Source: Bacteroidaceae bacterium
Lineage (GTDB): Bacteria > Bacteroidota > Bacteroidia > Bacteroidales > Bacteroidaceae
Assembly: GCA_017469685.1 (NCBI GenBank)
Contig: JAFUFW010000016.1
Location: forward strand, 1 to 64,000
Reading direction: 5' to 3'
Length of the DNA: 64,000 bases
The notes under the pieces are model-generated. The model did not search any database, was not told the origin of the DNA, and worked only from the letters and a program-made list of their open reading frames with translations. The position numbers were made by a program, and so were the translations under genes. Positions 25,899-35,854 of this stretch are shown here, one piece after another (the first letter of the stretch is position 1; each line of letters begins with the position of its first letter).

Positions 25899-26633
25899 AT
25901 GGGACAGAAAGTTAATCCTATAAGCAACCGCCTCGGCATCGTCCGCGGTTGGGATTCCAATTGGTATGGTGGCAAAAACTTCGGTGATTCCATCCTCGAG
26001 GATAGCAAGATCCGCAAGTACCTCATGGTTCGCCTGGGTGAAGCCAGCATCTCCCGCATCGTCATCGAACGTACGCTGAAGCTCGTGACCATCACCATCT
26101 GCACCTCGCGCCCCGGTCTGATCATCGGTAAGGGCGGTGAGAAGGTTGATGCCCTCAAGAAGGAACTCAAGAAGATTACTGACAAGGAAATCCAAATCAA
26201 CATCTTCGAGATTAAGAAGCCTGACCTCGATGCAAACATCGTAGGTGCCAACATCGCCAAGCAGGTAGAAGGTAAGATCGCTTACCGCCGTGCCATCAAG
26301 ATGGCTATCGCCAACGCTATGCGCGCAGGTGCCGAAGGTATTAAAGTGCTGATCTCTGGCCGTCTCAACGGCGCTGAAATAGCACGCAGCGAGATGTTCA
26401 AGGAAGGCCGTACGCCACTGCACACCTTCCGTGCCGACATCGACTACTGCCAGACTGAGGCTCTGACTAAGGTCGGCCTCCTCGGCATCAAGGTGTGGAT
26501 TTGCCGCGGCGAAGTTTATGGCAAGAAAGACCTCGCTCCTAACTTCTCTCAGCAGAAGGAGACTGGCCGTTTCGGCGGTAACGACCGCAGCGGCCGTCGT
26601 GGCCCCCGCCGCCCCCGCAACAATAATCGTTAA
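25899..26633 (+). CDS. rpsC: 30S ribosomal protein S3
   Basis: The product is 244 residues, beginning [13 protein letters not shown]. The KH domain signature is [11 protein letters not shown], and the C-terminal half holds the mRNA-entry helicase residues. A basic tail ([13 protein letters not shown]) extends the usual C-terminus. It is 20 nt from rplP. Confidence 0.98.
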   Translation: MGQKVNPISNRLGIVRGWDSNWYGGKNFGDSILEDSKIRKYLMVRLGEASISRIVIERTLKLVTITICTSRPGLIIGKGGEKVDALKKELKKITDKEIQINIFEIKKPDLDANIVGANIAKQVEGKIAYRRAIKMAIANAMRAGAEGIKVLISGRLNGAEIARSEMFKEGRTPLHTFRADIDYCQTEALTKVGLLGIKVWICRGEVYGKKDLAPNFSQQKETGRFGGNDRSGRRGPRRPRNNNR

Positions 26634-26653
26634 ACCACAGAAAGAACGTAATT

Positions 26654-27079
26654 ATGTTACAGCCGAAAAGAACTAAATATAGAAGGCCGCAAAAAGGTCG
26701 TTGCAAAGGCAACGCACAGCGCGGTAATCAGCTCGCTTTCGGATCCTTCGGCATCAAGAGCCTTGAGACGCACTGGATCACCAGCCGCCAGATTGAGGCC
26801 GCCCGTGTCGCCGTGACCCGTTATATGCAGCGTGAAGGTCAGGTCTGGATCCGTATCTTCCCTGACAAACCAATCACCAAGAAGCCTGCCGACGTGCGTA
26901 TGGGTAAAGGTAAGGGTGACCCCGTGGGTTACGTCTTCCCCATCACCCCTGGCCGCATCATCTTCGAGGTAGAGGGTGTACCTTACGAGACTGCTAAAGA
27001 AGCTCTGCGCCTCGCAGCTCAGAAGCTTCCCGTGACAACAAAGTTCATTGTTAGACGAGACTACGACAAAAACGCTTGA
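26654..27079 (+). CDS. rplP: 50S ribosomal protein L16
   Basis: The product is 141 residues, beginning [12 protein letters not shown] and with the G-S-F-G-I-K-S-L-E and [12 protein letters not shown] segments. L16 contacts the A-site tRNA. Its TGA stop is 2 nt before the rpmC start. Confidence 0.98.
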   Translation: MLQPKRTKYRRPQKGRCKGNAQRGNQLAFGSFGIKSLETHWITSRQIEAARVAVTRYMQREGQVWIRIFPDKPITKKPADVRMGKGKGDPVGYVFPITPGRIIFEVEGVPYETAKEALRLAAQKLPVTTKFIVRRDYDKNA

Positions 27080-27081
27080 TT

Positions 27082-27276
27082 ATGAAGACTACAGAAGTAA
27101 GAGCCCTTACACTCGAGGAGCTCGCCGAGAAAATTGAAACGGCAAAGGCACAGTACAACCAGATGCTGCTCAACCATGCCGTATCACCCCTGGAGAACCC
27201 TTCTGAAATCAAGAAGGCACGTCGTGACATCGCACGTATGATGACGATCCTCACGGAGAAGAAGAATGCTAATTAA
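27082..27276 (+). CDS. rpmC: 50S ribosomal protein L29
   Basis: The product is 64 residues from the ATG at 27082 ([10 protein letters not shown]); the ATG two codons upstream overlaps the rplP stop region and is less likely. Two helices typical of L29 are visible, with R-A-L-T-L-E-E-L and K-K-A-R-R-D-I-A-R. It sits at the exit tunnel near L23. Confidence 0.95.
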   Translation: MKTTEVRALTLEELAEKIETAKAQYNQMLLNHAVSPLENPSEIKKARRDIARMMTILTEKKNAN

Positions 27277-27290
27277 TAATGGTCTTAGAC

Positions 27291-27548
27291 ATGGAAGCAA
27301 GAAACTTAAGAAAAACGAGAACCGGCGTTGTCACCAGCGACAAGATGGATAAGACCATTGTAGTGGCTGCCAAGTATAAGGAAAGACACCCGATCTATGG
27401 TAAGTTCGTCCAGAAGACGAAGAAGTACCATGCTCACGACGAGAAGAACGACTGCCGCCGTGGCGACACAGTGACCATCATGGAAACCCGTCCCCTGAGC
27501 AAAACCAAGAGATGGAGAGTAGTAGAAATCGTAGAAAGAGCTAAGTAA
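27291..27548 (+). CDS. rpsQ: 30S ribosomal protein S17
   Basis: The product is 85 residues from the ATG at 27291 (M-E-A-R-N-L-R-K-T), where Bacteroidetes S17 normally begins; the ATG at 27279 would add four residues. The core [15 protein letters not shown] and [10 protein letters not shown] are clear. It lies 2 nt before rplN. Confidence 0.96.
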   Translation: MEARNLRKTRTGVVTSDKMDKTIVVAAKYKERHPIYGKFVQKTKKYHAHDEKNDCRRGDTVTIMETRPLSKTKRWRVVEIVERAK

Positions 27549-27550
27549 TT

Positions 27551-27916
27551 ATGATACAAGCAGAATCTAGATTAGTAGTTGCAGATAACAGCGGCGCTAA
27601 GGAGTGCCTCTGCATCCGCGTGCTGGGCGGTACCCGTCGCCGTTATGCAACAGTAGGGGACATCATCGTCGTCTCTGTGAAGAGCGTCATCCCCTCAAGT
27701 GATATCAAAAAGGGTGCTGTGTCGAAAGCTTTGATCGTCCGCACAAGCAAGGAAGTCCGTCGTGCCGATGGCTCCTATATACGTTTTGACGACAACGCTT
27801 GCGTACTGTTGAACAATGCTGGTGAGCTTCGCGGCAGCCGCATCTTCGGCCCTGTGGCCCGTGAGTTGCGCGCTACCAATATGAAGGTGGTTTCACTCGC
27901 ACCCGAGGTACTTTAA
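27551..27916 (+). CDS. rplN: 50S ribosomal protein L14
   Basis: The product is 121 residues, beginning [17 protein letters not shown] and ending in the [11 protein letters not shown] motif of L14. It forms an intersubunit bridge and is the RsfS docking site. It begins 2 nt after rpsQ. Confidence 0.98.
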   Translation: MIQAESRLVVADNSGAKECLCIRVLGGTRRRYATVGDIIVVSVKSVIPSSDIKKGAVSKALIVRTSKEVRRADGSYIRFDDNACVLLNNAGELRGSRIFGPVARELRATNMKVVSLAPEVL

Positions 27917-27941
27917 TCATCAATAAAGATTCATTACAGTA

Positions 27942-28262
27942 ATGGCTAAGTTACATATTAAGAAAGGCGACACCGTGCAGATCCTCGCTGGCAACAGCAA
28001 GGGCCAGACAGGACAGGTGCTGAAGGTGCTCGTCAAGGAGCAGAAGGCTATCGTGGAAGGCCAGAACATGGTTTCCAAGAGCCAGAAGCCCAGTGCCAAG
28101 AACCCTCAGGGTGGCATCGTTAAGCAGGAAGCCCCCATCCACATCTCCAATCTCAACGTTGTGGATCCCAAAACCGGTAAGGCTACCCGCATAGGTCGTA
28201 AGTTGAACGCAGATGGCAAGCTCGTACGCTATGCCAAAAAATCAGGAGAGGAGATCAAATAA
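27942..28262 (+). CDS. rplX: 50S ribosomal protein L24
   Basis: The product is 106 residues with the KOW motif ([19 protein letters not shown]) and the assembly-initiator core. It shares one base with the rplE start (TAATG), so translation is probably coupled. Confidence 0.98.
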   Translation: MAKLHIKKGDTVQILAGNSKGQTGQVLKVLVKEQKAIVEGQNMVSKSQKPSAKNPQGGIVKQEAPIHISNLNVVDPKTGKATRIGRKLNADGKLVRYAKKSGEEIK

Positions 28263-28816
28263 TGGCAAATACAGCAAGACTGAAGCAGGAGTATGCTGAG
28301 CGCATAGCTCCCGCACTCAAGGAAAAGTTCGGCTACACATCAGCCATGCAGATTCCCGTCCTCAAGAAGATCGTCGTCAACCAGGGCCTCGGCATCGCTA
28401 CCGCCGACAAGAAGATTATCGAAGTAGCTATCAACGAGCTCACTGCCATCACAGGTCAGAAGGCCGTTGCTACTGTCTCCAAGAAGGACGTGGCTAACTT
28501 CAAGCTCCGTAAGAAGATGCCTATCGGCGTCATGGTAACCCTGCGCCGTGAGCGCATGTATGAGTTCCTCGAGAAGCTCGTAAAGGTGGCTCTGCCACGT
28601 ATTCGCGACTTCAAGGGTATTGAGAGCAAGCTCGACGGCCGTGGCAACTACACCCTCGGCATTCAGGAGCAGATCATCTTCCCCGAGATCAACATTGATG
28701 CCATCGACCGCATCGTCGGTATGAACATCACCTTCGTGACCACCGCACAGACCGATGAGGAAGGCTTTGCCCTTCTCAAGGAGTTCGGCCTTCCCTTCAA
28801 AACCGCTAAAGACTAA
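28262..28816 (+). CDS. rplE: 50S ribosomal protein L5
   Basis: The product is 184 residues, normal length, with the N-terminal [11 protein letters not shown] and the [17 protein letters not shown]-site loop region. It binds 5S rRNA. Its start overlaps the rplX stop by one base, and rpsN follows after 6 nt. Confidence 0.98.
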   Translation: MANTARLKQEYAERIAPALKEKFGYTSAMQIPVLKKIVVNQGLGIATADKKIIEVAINELTAITGQKAVATVSKKDVANFKLRKKMPIGVMVTLRRERMYEFLEKLVKVALPRIRDFKGIESKLDGRGNYTLGIQEQIIFPEINIDAIDRIVGMNITFVTTAQTDEEGFALLKEFGLPFKTAKD

Positions 28817-28822
28817 GGAACT

Positions 28823-29122
28823 ATGGCAAAAGAATCAATGAAAGCCCGCGAGGTTAAGCGCGCTAAGCTCGTTGCCAAGTACGCTGCAAAGCGTGCAGCC
28901 CTCAAGAAAGTCGTCAATACCGGCGACCCCGTTGAGGCCTTCGAGGCAGCCCAGAAGCTGCAGAGCATTCCTCGCAATGCCAACCCCATCCGCCTGCACA
29001 ACCGCTGCAAGATCACGGGCCGTCCGAAAGGCTACATCCGCCAGTTCGGTATCTCCCGTATCCAGTTCCGCGAGATGGCCTCTCAGGGTCTCATCCCCGG
29101 CGTGCGCAAGGCCAGTTGGTAA
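28823..29122 (+). CDS. rpsN: 30S ribosomal protein S14, long zinc-free type
   Basis: The product is 99 residues (long form). The C-X2-C...C-X2-C zinc ribbon of short S14 is missing: in the segment [12 protein letters not shown] only one Cys remains. This is the zinc-independent type. The end [18 protein letters not shown] is typical. A 78-nt gap precedes rpsH. Confidence 0.97.
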   Translation: MAKESMKAREVKRAKLVAKYAAKRAALKKVVNTGDPVEAFEAAQKLQSIPRNANPIRLHNRCKITGRPKGYIRQFGISRIQFREMASQGLIPGVRKASW

Positions 29123-29200
29123 GCTCACAGATAGCACCCAAATTAACATTATCTTTTAATATTGTCGGCAGAGTGCCGATTAATTAAATCTTAAACAACA

Positions 29201-29596
29201 ATGACAGATCCTATTGCAGATTATTTGACGCGGCTACGCAATGCCATTATGGCAAAGCACCGTGTGGTCGAAGTGCCCGCGTCGAATCTGAAGAAGGAGA
29301 TCACCAAGATCCTCTTCGAGAAGGGCTACATCCTCAACTACAAGTTCGTTGAAGATGGCCCTCAGGGCACCATCAAGATTGCCCTGAAGTACGATGCTGT
29401 TAACAAGGTTAACGCCATCAAGAAACTCATCCGCGTGTCCAAGCCCGGTATGCGTAAGTACACCGGCTACAAGGATATGCCGCGCGTCATCAACGGTCTC
29501 GGCATCGCCGTCATCTCCACCTCCAAGGGAGTTATGACCAACAAGGAAGCCGCCGAGCAGAAGATTGGTGGCGAAGTTCTTTGCTACGTTTATTAA
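29201..29596 (+). CDS. rpsH: 30S ribosomal protein S8
   Basis: The product is 131 residues, beginning M-T-D-P-I-A-D-Y-L-T-R-L-R-N-A and ending G-G-E-V-L-C-Y-V-Y. S8 binds central-domain 16S rRNA and in E. coli represses the spc operon. It is followed by rplF after 17 nt with a strong Shine-Dalgarno. Confidence 0.98.
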   Translation: MTDPIADYLTRLRNAIMAKHRVVEVPASNLKKEITKILFEKGYILNYKFVEDGPQGTIKIALKYDAVNKVNAIKKLIRVSKPGMRKYTGYKDMPRVINGLGIAVISTSKGVMTNKEAAEQKIGGEVLCYVY

Positions 29597-29613
29597 TTTA
29601 AGGAGGAATTAAC

Positions 29614-30195
29614 ATGTCAAGAATTGGTAAATTGCCCATTAACATCCCCGCCGGTGTTGAGATTTCCATTGACGATAACAAGGTTACCGTCAAAGGCAAG
29701 GAGGGTGTTTTAACCCAAGAGGTTAATCCTTCCATTAAGATTAATTACGACAAGGACAATGCTGAGATTACCTTCGATATCGACGAAGAGTATGATCCCA
29801 TTAACGTCTCCCTGAAGCAGAAGCAGGCCTACCACGGCCTCTACCGCTCGCTCATCCACAACATGGTGGTCGGCGTCAGCGAGGGCTTCACCAAGCACAT
29901 GGAGCTCGTGGGCGTAGGTTACCGCGTGACTAACAAGGGTAACCTCCTGGAGTTTGCACTCGGCTATACCCACCCCATCCTCATCCAGCTGCCCGACACT
30001 ATCAAGGTAGAGACTAAGATGGAGCGTAACCAGAACCCCCAGATTATTTTGAAGTCTTGCGACAAACAACTCCTCGGACAAGTTTGCGCCAAGATTCGTT
30101 CTTTCCGTAAGCCCGAGCCTTACAAGGGCAAAGGTATCTTGTTCGTTGGCGAACAGATTCGCAGAAAGTCTGGTAAGTCAGCAGGTGCTAAATAA
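29614..30195 (+). CDS. rplF: 50S ribosomal protein L6
   Basis: The product is 193 residues, beginning M-S-R-I-G-K-L-P-I-N-I-P-A-G-V and containing two L6 domains. A perfect AAGGAGG lies 8 nt before the ATG, which is exceptional in this cluster, where most genes lack one. The C-terminus (K-P-E-P-Y-K-G-K-G-I-L-F-V-G-E) fits the family. Confidence 0.97.
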   Translation: MSRIGKLPINIPAGVEISIDDNKVTVKGKEGVLTQEVNPSIKINYDKDNAEITFDIDEEYDPINVSLKQKQAYHGLYRSLIHNMVVGVSEGFTKHMELVGVGYRVTNKGNLLEFALGYTHPILIQLPDTIKVETKMERNQNPQIILKSCDKQLLGQVCAKIRSFRKPEPYKGKGILFVGEQIRRKSGKSAGAK

Positions 30196-30219
30196 TAGTA
30201 ACTCTAAAATCGCGTAATC

Positions 30220-30561
30220 ATGACAACGAAAATAGAAAGACGAATCAAGATTAAGTATAGAGTTCGCAACAAAATCTCTGGCACTGCCGAGCGCCCCCGC
30301 ATGAGCGTATTCCGCAGCAACAAGCAGATTTATGTTCAGGTCATCAACGACCTTAATGGTACCACCCTCTGCGCCGCCTCATCGCTCGGCATGGAAGCAT
30401 GCCCCAAGAAGGAGCAGGCCGCTAAGGTTGGTGAACTCATTGCAAAGAAAGCCCTTGAAGCAGGTATTACCACTGTGGTCTTCGACCGCAATGGCTATCT
30501 CTATCACGGACGTGTGAAAGAAGTTGCTGACGCAGCACGTAAAGGTGGACTTAAATTCTAA
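30220..30561 (+). CDS. rplR: 50S ribosomal protein L18
   Basis: The product is 113 residues with the [26 protein letters not shown] core, which binds 5S rRNA, and the C-terminal [12 protein letters not shown]. It is 6 nt from rpsE. Confidence 0.97.
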   Translation: MTTKIERRIKIKYRVRNKISGTAERPRMSVFRSNKQIYVQVINDLNGTTLCAASSLGMEACPKKEQAAKVGELIAKKALEAGITTVVFDRNGYLYHGRVKEVADAARKGGLKF

Positions 30562-30567
30562 ATCATT

Positions 30568-31080
30568 ATGGCAATCAAGAATGTAAAGATTAATAGCGAT
30601 GTTGAATTGAAGGACCGCCTCGTAGCCATCAACCGCGTTACCAAGGTAACAAAGGGTGGTCGCACCTTCACATTTGCAGCAATCGTAGTAGTAGGCGACG
30701 GCAAGGGTATCATCGGTTATGGCCTCGGCAAGGCCGGTGAAGTCACCGCAGCTATCGCTAAGGGCGTCGAAGCAGCCAAGAAGAACTTGGTGCAGGTGCC
30801 CGTCATTAAAGGTACGGTTCCACACGAGCAGGCTGCCAAGTTCGGCGGCGCCGAGGTGCTCATCATGCCGGCTTCTACCGGTACTGGTGTAGTGGCTGGT
30901 GGTGCTATGCGTGCCGTACTCGAGAGTGTTGGTATCACTGACTGTCTGGCCAAGTCGAAGGGGTCTTCCAACCCTCACAACCTGGTGAAGGCTACCATCG
31001 CCGCCCTCGCAGAGATGCGCGACGCACGTCAGGTGGCCCAGAACCGTGGCATCAGTGTAGAGAAAGTATTCAGAGGTTAA
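30568..31080 (+). CDS. rpsE: 30S ribosomal protein S5
   Basis: The product is 170 residues, the usual length, with [12 protein letters not shown] in the double-stranded-RNA-binding half and [15 protein letters not shown] in the C-terminal half. It contributes to translational accuracy. The next gene, rpmD, begins 21 nt later. Confidence 0.98.
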   Translation: MAIKNVKINSDVELKDRLVAINRVTKVTKGGRTFTFAAIVVVGDGKGIIGYGLGKAGEVTAAIAKGVEAAKKNLVQVPVIKGTVPHEQAAKFGGAEVLIMPASTGTGVVAGGAMRAVLESVGITDCLAKSKGSSNPHNLVKATIAALAEMRDARQVAQNRGISVEKVFRG

Positions 31081-31101
31081 CAAGTAAGGAGGACCAAGAT
31101 T

Positions 31102-31278
31102 ATGGCAACAATCAAGATCAAGCAGATTAAGAGCCGCATCGGCGCTCCCAAGAACCAGAAGCGCACCCTCGACGCCATGGGCCTTCGCAAGCTCAACCAC
31201 GTCGTGGAGCTCGAGGACACTCCCTCTGTGCGCGGTCAGATTCGTACCGTACACCATCTGGTGAAGGTTATCGATTAA
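31102..31278 (+). CDS. rpmD: 50S ribosomal protein L30
   Basis: The product is 58 residues: M-A-T-I-K-I-K-Q-I-K-S-R-I-G, then P-K-N-Q-K-R-T-L-D-A-M-G-L-R-K and the closing V-R-G-Q-I-R-T-V-H-H-L-V. The start is supported by AAGGAGG about 10 nt upstream, one of the few strong Shine-Dalgarno sequences here. It lies between rpsE and rplO in the standard order. Confidence 0.96.
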   Translation: MATIKIKQIKSRIGAPKNQKRTLDAMGLRKLNHVVELEDTPSVRGQIRTVHHLVKVID

Positions 31279-31316
31279 GTTAATCCATTATCAACGTATT
31301 AAACCGACACACGAAT

Positions 31317-31760
31317 ATGAAATTGAATAATTTGACACCTGCAGCAGGCAGCACCAAGACGCGCAAGCGCATTGGCCGCGGTCCCGGCTCTGGTCTCGGT
31401 GGCACCTCCACTCGTGGTCATAAGGGTGCTAAGGCTCGTTCGGGCTACAAGAAGAAGATCGGTTTCGAAGGCGGTCAGATGCCCCTTCAGCGCCGTCTGC
31501 CGAAGTTCGGCTTCAAGAACATCAACCGTAAGGAGTATGCAGCCATCAACCTTAGCACCATCCAGAAGCTCGCTGAGCGCGGAATGGAAAAGGTCGGCGT
31601 AGAGGAACTCGTAGCAGCTCGTCTGGTCAAGGCCGGTGAACTCGTTAAGGTCCTCGGCTATGGCGAGCTCACTGCTAAGGTAGAGGTCGTAGCTAACGCC
31701 TTCTCCAAGACTGCCGAGGCTGCTATCACAGCCGCAGGTGGAACTGCAACAACTCTGTAA
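31317..31760 (+). CDS. rplO: 50S ribosomal protein L15
   Basis: The product is 147 residues with the Gly/Arg-rich N-terminus G-S-T-K-T-R-K-R-I-G-R-G-P-G-S-G-L-G and the F-E-G-G-Q-M-P-L-Q-R-R-L-P-K motif. It is a late assembly protein of the 50S. It is 12 nt from secY. Confidence 0.98.
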   Translation: MKLNNLTPAAGSTKTRKRIGRGPGSGLGGTSTRGHKGAKARSGYKKKIGFEGGQMPLQRRLPKFGFKNINRKEYAAINLSTIQKLAERGMEKVGVEELVAARLVKAGELVKVLGYGELTAKVEVVANAFSKTAEAAITAAGGTATTL

Positions 31761-31772
31761 GACTAAAAGCTC

Positions 31773-33119
31773 ATGAAGAAGTTTTTTGCAACACTGAAGA
31801 ACATTTGGAAAATTGAAGACCTTCGTACGAAGATCCTCATCACGCTGTTCTTCGCAGCCGTCTACCGCTTCGGTTCGTTTGTTGTGCTTCCCGGCATCAA
31901 CCCGAACATGCTGGTGGCCCTGCGCGAGCAGACCAGTGAGGGCCTTATGAGCCTGCTCAATATGTTCTCTGGAGGTGCTTTCTCCAATGCGTCAATCTTC
32001 GCACTGGGAATTATGCCTTATATCACGGCTTCGATCGTCATTCAGCTTCTGGCTGTCGCTGTGCCTTATTTCCAGAAGATGCAGCGCGAGGGCGAGAGCG
32101 GCCGTCGTAAGATCAATCAGTACACCCGCTATCTGACCATCTTCATCCTTCTGTTCCAGGCTCCCGGATATCTGGTGAACCTGCGGCACATGTCTGGCGG
32201 CGCCCTGTCGCCCGCCATCGGATGGACGACGTTCATGATTTCATCTACCATCATCCTGGCAGCCGGCTCTATGTTCATCCTCTGGCTGGGCGAGCGCATC
32301 ACTGACAAGGGTATTGGTAACGGTGTCTCAATGATCATTATGTTGGGTATCATCGCCCGTCTGCCTCAGGCTTTCGGCCAGGAGGCTGTAAGCCGTCTGA
32401 ACAATCTCAGCGGCGGCGGTCTGGTGATGTTCCTCATCGAGCTTGTCATCCTCTTCCTGGCTATCATCGCCGCTATTATGCTGACGCAGGCCACCCGCAA
32501 AGTGCCTGTGCAGTATGCCAAGCGTGTGATGAATGGGCAGCAGATAGGCGGTGCACGTCAGTACATCCCCCTGAAGCTGTTCGCAGCCAATGTGATGCCT
32601 ATCATCTTCGCACAGGCTATCATGTTCCTGCCTATCACTCTGATGCAGGGTTTCAGCGATGGCCAGAACCCCTCTGCTCTGCTGATGGCTCTCTCCGACC
32701 ATCGCAGCTGGGCTTACAACGTAGTGTTCGCTCTTCTCATCATCCTCTTTACCTATCTTTACACGGCAATCACAATGAATCCCGTGCAGATGGCAGAGGA
32801 TATGAAGCGCAACAACGGCTTCATCCCGGGCGTACGTCCGGGCAAGGATACTGCCAACTACATCGACGACGTGATGTCGCACATCACGCTGCCGGGCTCC
32901 ATCTTCTTGGCTTTCATCGCATGTATGCCTGCTTTCGCCGGCCTGCTGAATGTGACGCCTGAGTTCGCCCAGTTCTTCGGTGGTACATCGTTGCTCATTC
33001 TGGTGGGTGTCGTCCTCGACACACTCCAGCAGATCGAGAGTCATCTGCTCATGCGTCACTACGACGGCCTGCTCGAGTCGGGTCGCATCCGTGGACGTGG
33101 CGGAATGAGTGCCTACTAA
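31773..33119 (+). CDS. secY: Protein translocase channel subunit SecY
   Basis: The product is 448 residues with ten transmembrane helices, beginning L-R-T-K-I-L-I-T-L-F-F-A-A-V-Y-R-F-G-S. The plug region and the cytoplasmic loop with R-K-V-P-V-Q-Y-A-K-R (SecA/ribosome contact) are visible. With SecE and SecG it forms the Sec channel used by all the signal-peptide proteins of this window. It is preceded by rplO and followed by map after 22 nt. Confidence 0.98.
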   Translation: MKKFFATLKNIWKIEDLRTKILITLFFAAVYRFGSFVVLPGINPNMLVALREQTSEGLMSLLNMFSGGAFSNASIFALGIMPYITASIVIQLLAVAVPYFQKMQREGESGRRKINQYTRYLTIFILLFQAPGYLVNLRHMSGGALSPAIGWTTFMISSTIILAAGSMFILWLGERITDKGIGNGVSMIIMLGIIARLPQAFGQEAVSRLNNLSGGGLVMFLIELVILFLAIIAAIMLTQATRKVPVQYAKRVMNGQQIGGARQYIPLKLFAANVMPIIFAQAIMFLPITLMQGFSDGQNPSALLMALSDHRSWAYNVVFALLIILFTYLYTAITMNPVQMAEDMKRNNGFIPGVRPGKDTANYIDDVMSHITLPGSIFLAFIACMPAFAGLLNVTPEFAQFFGGTSLLILVGVVLDTLQQIESHLLMRHYDGLLESGRIRGRGGMSAY

Positions 33120-33141
33120 ACATTAGAGGAGTATCTGAAAG

Positions 33142-33948
33142 ATGATATTTCTGAAGACAGAAGACGAAATTGAACTGATGCGGGCTGCCAATCAGTTGGT
33201 AGCAGCCACTCTGGCCGAGGTGGCCAAGGCCATCCGCCCGGGAGTGACAACCGCTCAGCTCGATCGTCTGGCTGAAGAGTTCATCCGCGATCATGGTGCA
33301 GAGCCTACCTTCAAAGGCTTCCCTAACCCCTATGGAGGACCTTTCCCTGGGAGTATCTGCACGTCGGTCAACGAAGTGGTAGTGCATGGAGTCCCCGGCG
33401 AGGACACAGTCCTTCGCGACGGCGACATAATCTCAGTGGACTGCGGTACGCTCCTGAACGGCTACAATGGCGATTCTTGCTACACATTCCAAGTGGGTGA
33501 AGTAGCAGAGGATGTCCGCCAGCTGCTGAGGACGACCAAAGAGTCGCTCTACAAAGGCATAGCAACCGCAGTGGCAGGCCATCGCATCGGCGACATTGGA
33601 TTTGCTGTGCAGACCCACTGTGAAGCCCAAGGCTACGGAGTCGTACGTGAGTTCGTAGGGCACGGCATAGGCCGTGCCATGCACGAAGACCCGCAAGTGC
33701 CTAACTACGGGCAGCGTGGTAATGGCAAGCAAATCAAGAATGGTCTCTGCATTGCCATCGAGCCTATGATAGCAATGGGCACCCACGAAGTATATATGAT
33801 GCCCGACAAGTGGACCATCAAGACGCGTGACGGACGCCCCGCAGCTCACTTCGAACACACTATTGCCATCCACAATGGCAAGACCGATATCCTCTCATCC
33901 TTCGAGGAGGTAGAACGTATCGAAGCTGAAAGGGCACAAAGCCTTTAG
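33142..33948 (+). CDS. map: Methionine aminopeptidase, type I
   Basis: The product is 268 residues. It removes the initiator methionine from nascent proteins. The metal-binding residues of the pita-bread fold are in place: S-V-D-C-G-T, N-G-Y-N-G-D-S, G-H-G-I-G-R-x-M-H-E-D-P and I-A-I-E-P-M, plus the final E in F-E-H-T. GAGGAG about 10 nt upstream supports the start. It sits between secY and infA. The stop is TAG. Confidence 0.97.
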   Translation: MIFLKTEDEIELMRAANQLVAATLAEVAKAIRPGVTTAQLDRLAEEFIRDHGAEPTFKGFPNPYGGPFPGSICTSVNEVVVHGVPGEDTVLRDGDIISVDCGTLLNGYNGDSCYTFQVGEVAEDVRQLLRTTKESLYKGIATAVAGHRIGDIGFAVQTHCEAQGYGVVREFVGHGIGRAMHEDPQVPNYGQRGNGKQIKNGLCIAIEPMIAMGTHEVYMMPDKWTIKTRDGRPAAHFEHTIAIHNGKTDILSSFEEVERIEAERAQSL

Positions 33949-34004
33949 TCACTCTTCAACTCATAAAGTCAGAACTTACCAACTCAGAAACTCAATTGCA
34001 CAGT

Positions 34005-34223
34005 ATGGCAAAACAATCCGCTATCGAACAAGACGGGCAGATTATCGAAGCCCTCTCCAATGCTATGTTCCGCGTAGAACTGGAGAATGGTCACCAGATT
34101 ACAGCTCACATCTCAGGGAAGATGCGTATGCACTACATTAAAATACTTCCTGGCGACAAGGTGAAGGTAGAGATGAGCCCGTATGACCTCACAAAAGGTC
34201 GCATCGTATTCCGATTCAAATAA
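34005..34223 (+). CDS. infA: Translation initiation factor IF-1
   Basis: The product is 72 residues from the ATG at 34005 ([11 protein letters not shown]), the standard length; an ATG three codons earlier was rejected. The OB-fold core [11 protein letters not shown] and the ending L-T-K-G-R-I-V-F-R are clear. It is followed by rpmJ after 11 nt. Confidence 0.97.
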   Translation: MAKQSAIEQDGQIIEALSNAMFRVELENGHQITAHISGKMRMHYIKILPGDKVKVEMSPYDLTKGRIVFRFK

Positions 34224-34234
34224 AAAGCAATAAT

Positions 34235-34351
34235 ATGAAAACAAGAGCATCCCTTAAGAAGCGCACCCCCGACTGTAAGATTGTACGTCGCAAGGGCCGT
34301 CTGTATGTGATTAACAAGAAAAACCCTAAGTTCAAAGCACGTCAGGGTTAG
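34235..34351 (+). CDS. rpmJ: 50S ribosomal protein L36, zinc-free type
   Basis: The product is 38 residues: [25 protein letters not shown], ending F-K-A-R-Q-G. Only one cysteine (Cys14) remains, so the C-C-C-H zinc ribbon of the metal form is lost. The stop is TAG. It lies in the usual place between infA and rpsM. Confidence 0.96.
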   Translation: MKTRASLKKRTPDCKIVRRKGRLYVINKKNPKFKARQG

Positions 34352-34381
34352 GCTAATCGAAAATAAACGTAACTATTAGAT

Positions 34382-34762
34382 ATGGCAATAAGAATTGTTG
34401 GTGTCGATTTGCCTCAGAACAAGCGAGGCGAAATCGCTTTGACCTATGTCTACGGCATCGGTCGCAGTAGCGCAGCAAAGATTCTCGAGACCGCAGGTGT
34501 CGACAAGGACATCAAGGTAAAGGACTGGACCGACGAACAGGCCGGTAAGATTCGTGAGGTAATCGCTGCCGATTATAAAGTAGAGGGTGATCTCCGCTCC
34601 GAGATTGCAATGAACATCAAGCGCCTGATGGATATCGGCTGCTACCGCGGCGTCCGTCATCGTAACGGTCTCCCCGTGCGCGGCCAGAGCACTAAGAATA
34701 ATGCCCGCACACGCAAGGGTAAGAAGAAGACCGTTGCTAACAAGAAGAAGGCCACGAAGTAA
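34382..34762 (+). CDS. rpsM: 30S ribosomal protein S13
   Basis: The product is 126 residues, beginning [11 protein letters not shown] and containing [10 protein letters not shown] and the [22 protein letters not shown] segment, with a Lys-rich tail. It contacts the P-site tRNA and forms a subunit bridge. It opens the alpha segment (rpsM-rpsK-rpsD-rpoA-rplQ). Confidence 0.98.
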   Translation: MAIRIVGVDLPQNKRGEIALTYVYGIGRSSAAKILETAGVDKDIKVKDWTDEQAGKIREVIAADYKVEGDLRSEIAMNIKRLMDIGCYRGVRHRNGLPVRGQSTKNNARTRKGKKKTVANKKKATK

Positions 34763-34788
34763 TTGATAATTGATAATCGAATATTAAT

Positions 34789-35178
34789 ATGGCAAAGAAA
34801 ACAGTTGCAGCAAAGAAAAGAAACGTGAAGGTTGATGCCCTGGGCCAGCTCCATGTGCACAGTTCCTTCAACAATGTCATCGTTTCACTTGCCAACAGCG
34901 AGGGTCAGGTCATCTCTTGGTCCAGCGCCGGCAAGATGGGTTTCCGTGGTTCTAAGAAGAACACGCCCTACGCCGCTCAGATGGCCGCTCAGGATTGCGC
35001 AAAGATTGCTTATGACCTCGGTCTCCGCAAGGTAAAGGCTTACGTCAAGGGTCCCGGCAATGGCCGCGAGTCAGCTATCCGCACTATCCATGGTGCCGGC
35101 ATTGAGGTCGTAGAAATCATCGACGTCACTCCGCTTCCCTTCAACGGATGCCGCCCCCCGAAGCGCCGTCGCGTGTAA
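34789..35178 (+). CDS. rpsK: 30S ribosomal protein S11
   Basis: The product is 129 residues with [32 protein letters not shown] and the end [13 protein letters not shown]. It lies in the 30S platform. A 61-nt gap with the repeat AATAACGTAATATCG follows. Confidence 0.98.
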   Translation: MAKKTVAAKKRNVKVDALGQLHVHSSFNNVIVSLANSEGQVISWSSAGKMGFRGSKKNTPYAAQMAAQDCAKIAYDLGLRKVKAYVKGPGNGRESAIRTIHGAGIEVVEIIDVTPLPFNGCRPPKRRRV

Positions 35179-35196
35179 TATTATGCGTTATATCGT

Positions 35197-35211
35197 AATA
35201 ACGTAATATCG
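35197..35211 (+). repeat. AATAACGTAATATCG unit, copy 1
   Basis: The 15-mer is identical to 57251-57265 in front of radC. Here it lies in the rpsK-rpsD gap within a run of TAATAT/CGTAAT words. Confidence 0.5.
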
Positions 35212-35239
35212 CAAAAAAACGAAATTATTTTAATAGATT

Positions 35240-35845
35240 ATGGCAAGATATACAGGTCCAAAGTCAAAGATCGCCCGCCGCTTCGGCGAGGCTATATTCG
35301 GTCCAGACAAGGTGTTGTCAAAGCGCAACTTCCCCCCGGGCCAGCACGGCAACAATCGTCGTCGCAAGACCTCCGAGTACGGTGTCATGCTTGCTGAGAA
35401 GCAAAAGGCTAAGTACACCTATGGCGTACTCGAGAAGCAGTTCCGCAATATGTTTGAGAAGGCTGCCCGCACCAATGGCATTACCGGTGAGATCCTCCTC
35501 CAGAACCTCGAGTGTCGTCTCGACAACGTAGTGTTCCGCCTTGGCATCGCTCCCACCCGCGCCGCAGCGCGTCAGCTCGTCAGCCACCGCCACATCGTTG
35601 TCGACGGTAAGGTTGTGAACATCCCCTCCTTCAGCGTTAAGCCCGGCCAGATCGTCGGTGTACGTGAGAAGGCCAAGAACCTCGAGGTCATCACCGCAGC
35701 TCTCGCTGGCTTCAACCACAGCAAATATCCTTGGATAGAGTGGGACGAGGCCCAGAAGGCAGGCAAGCTCCTCCACAAGCCCGAGCGCGCTGACATTCCC
35801 GAGAACATTAAGGAACAATTGATCGTTGAGTTGTACTCTAAATAA
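35240..35845 (+). CDS. rpsD: 30S ribosomal protein S4
   Basis: The product is 201 residues with the S4 RNA-binding domain ([16 protein letters not shown]). It lacks the N-terminal zinc cysteines. S4 starts 16S assembly and, in E. coli, represses the alpha operon. The end [10 protein letters not shown] is typical. It is 9 nt from rpoA. Confidence 0.97.
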   Translation: MARYTGPKSKIARRFGEAIFGPDKVLSKRNFPPGQHGNNRRRKTSEYGVMLAEKQKAKYTYGVLEKQFRNMFEKAARTNGITGEILLQNLECRLDNVVFRLGIAPTRAAARQLVSHRHIVVDGKVVNIPSFSVKPGQIVGVREKAKNLEVITAALAGFNHSKYPWIEWDEAQKAGKLLHKPERADIPENIKEQLIVELYSK

Positions 35846-35854
35846 GAAATAGTT

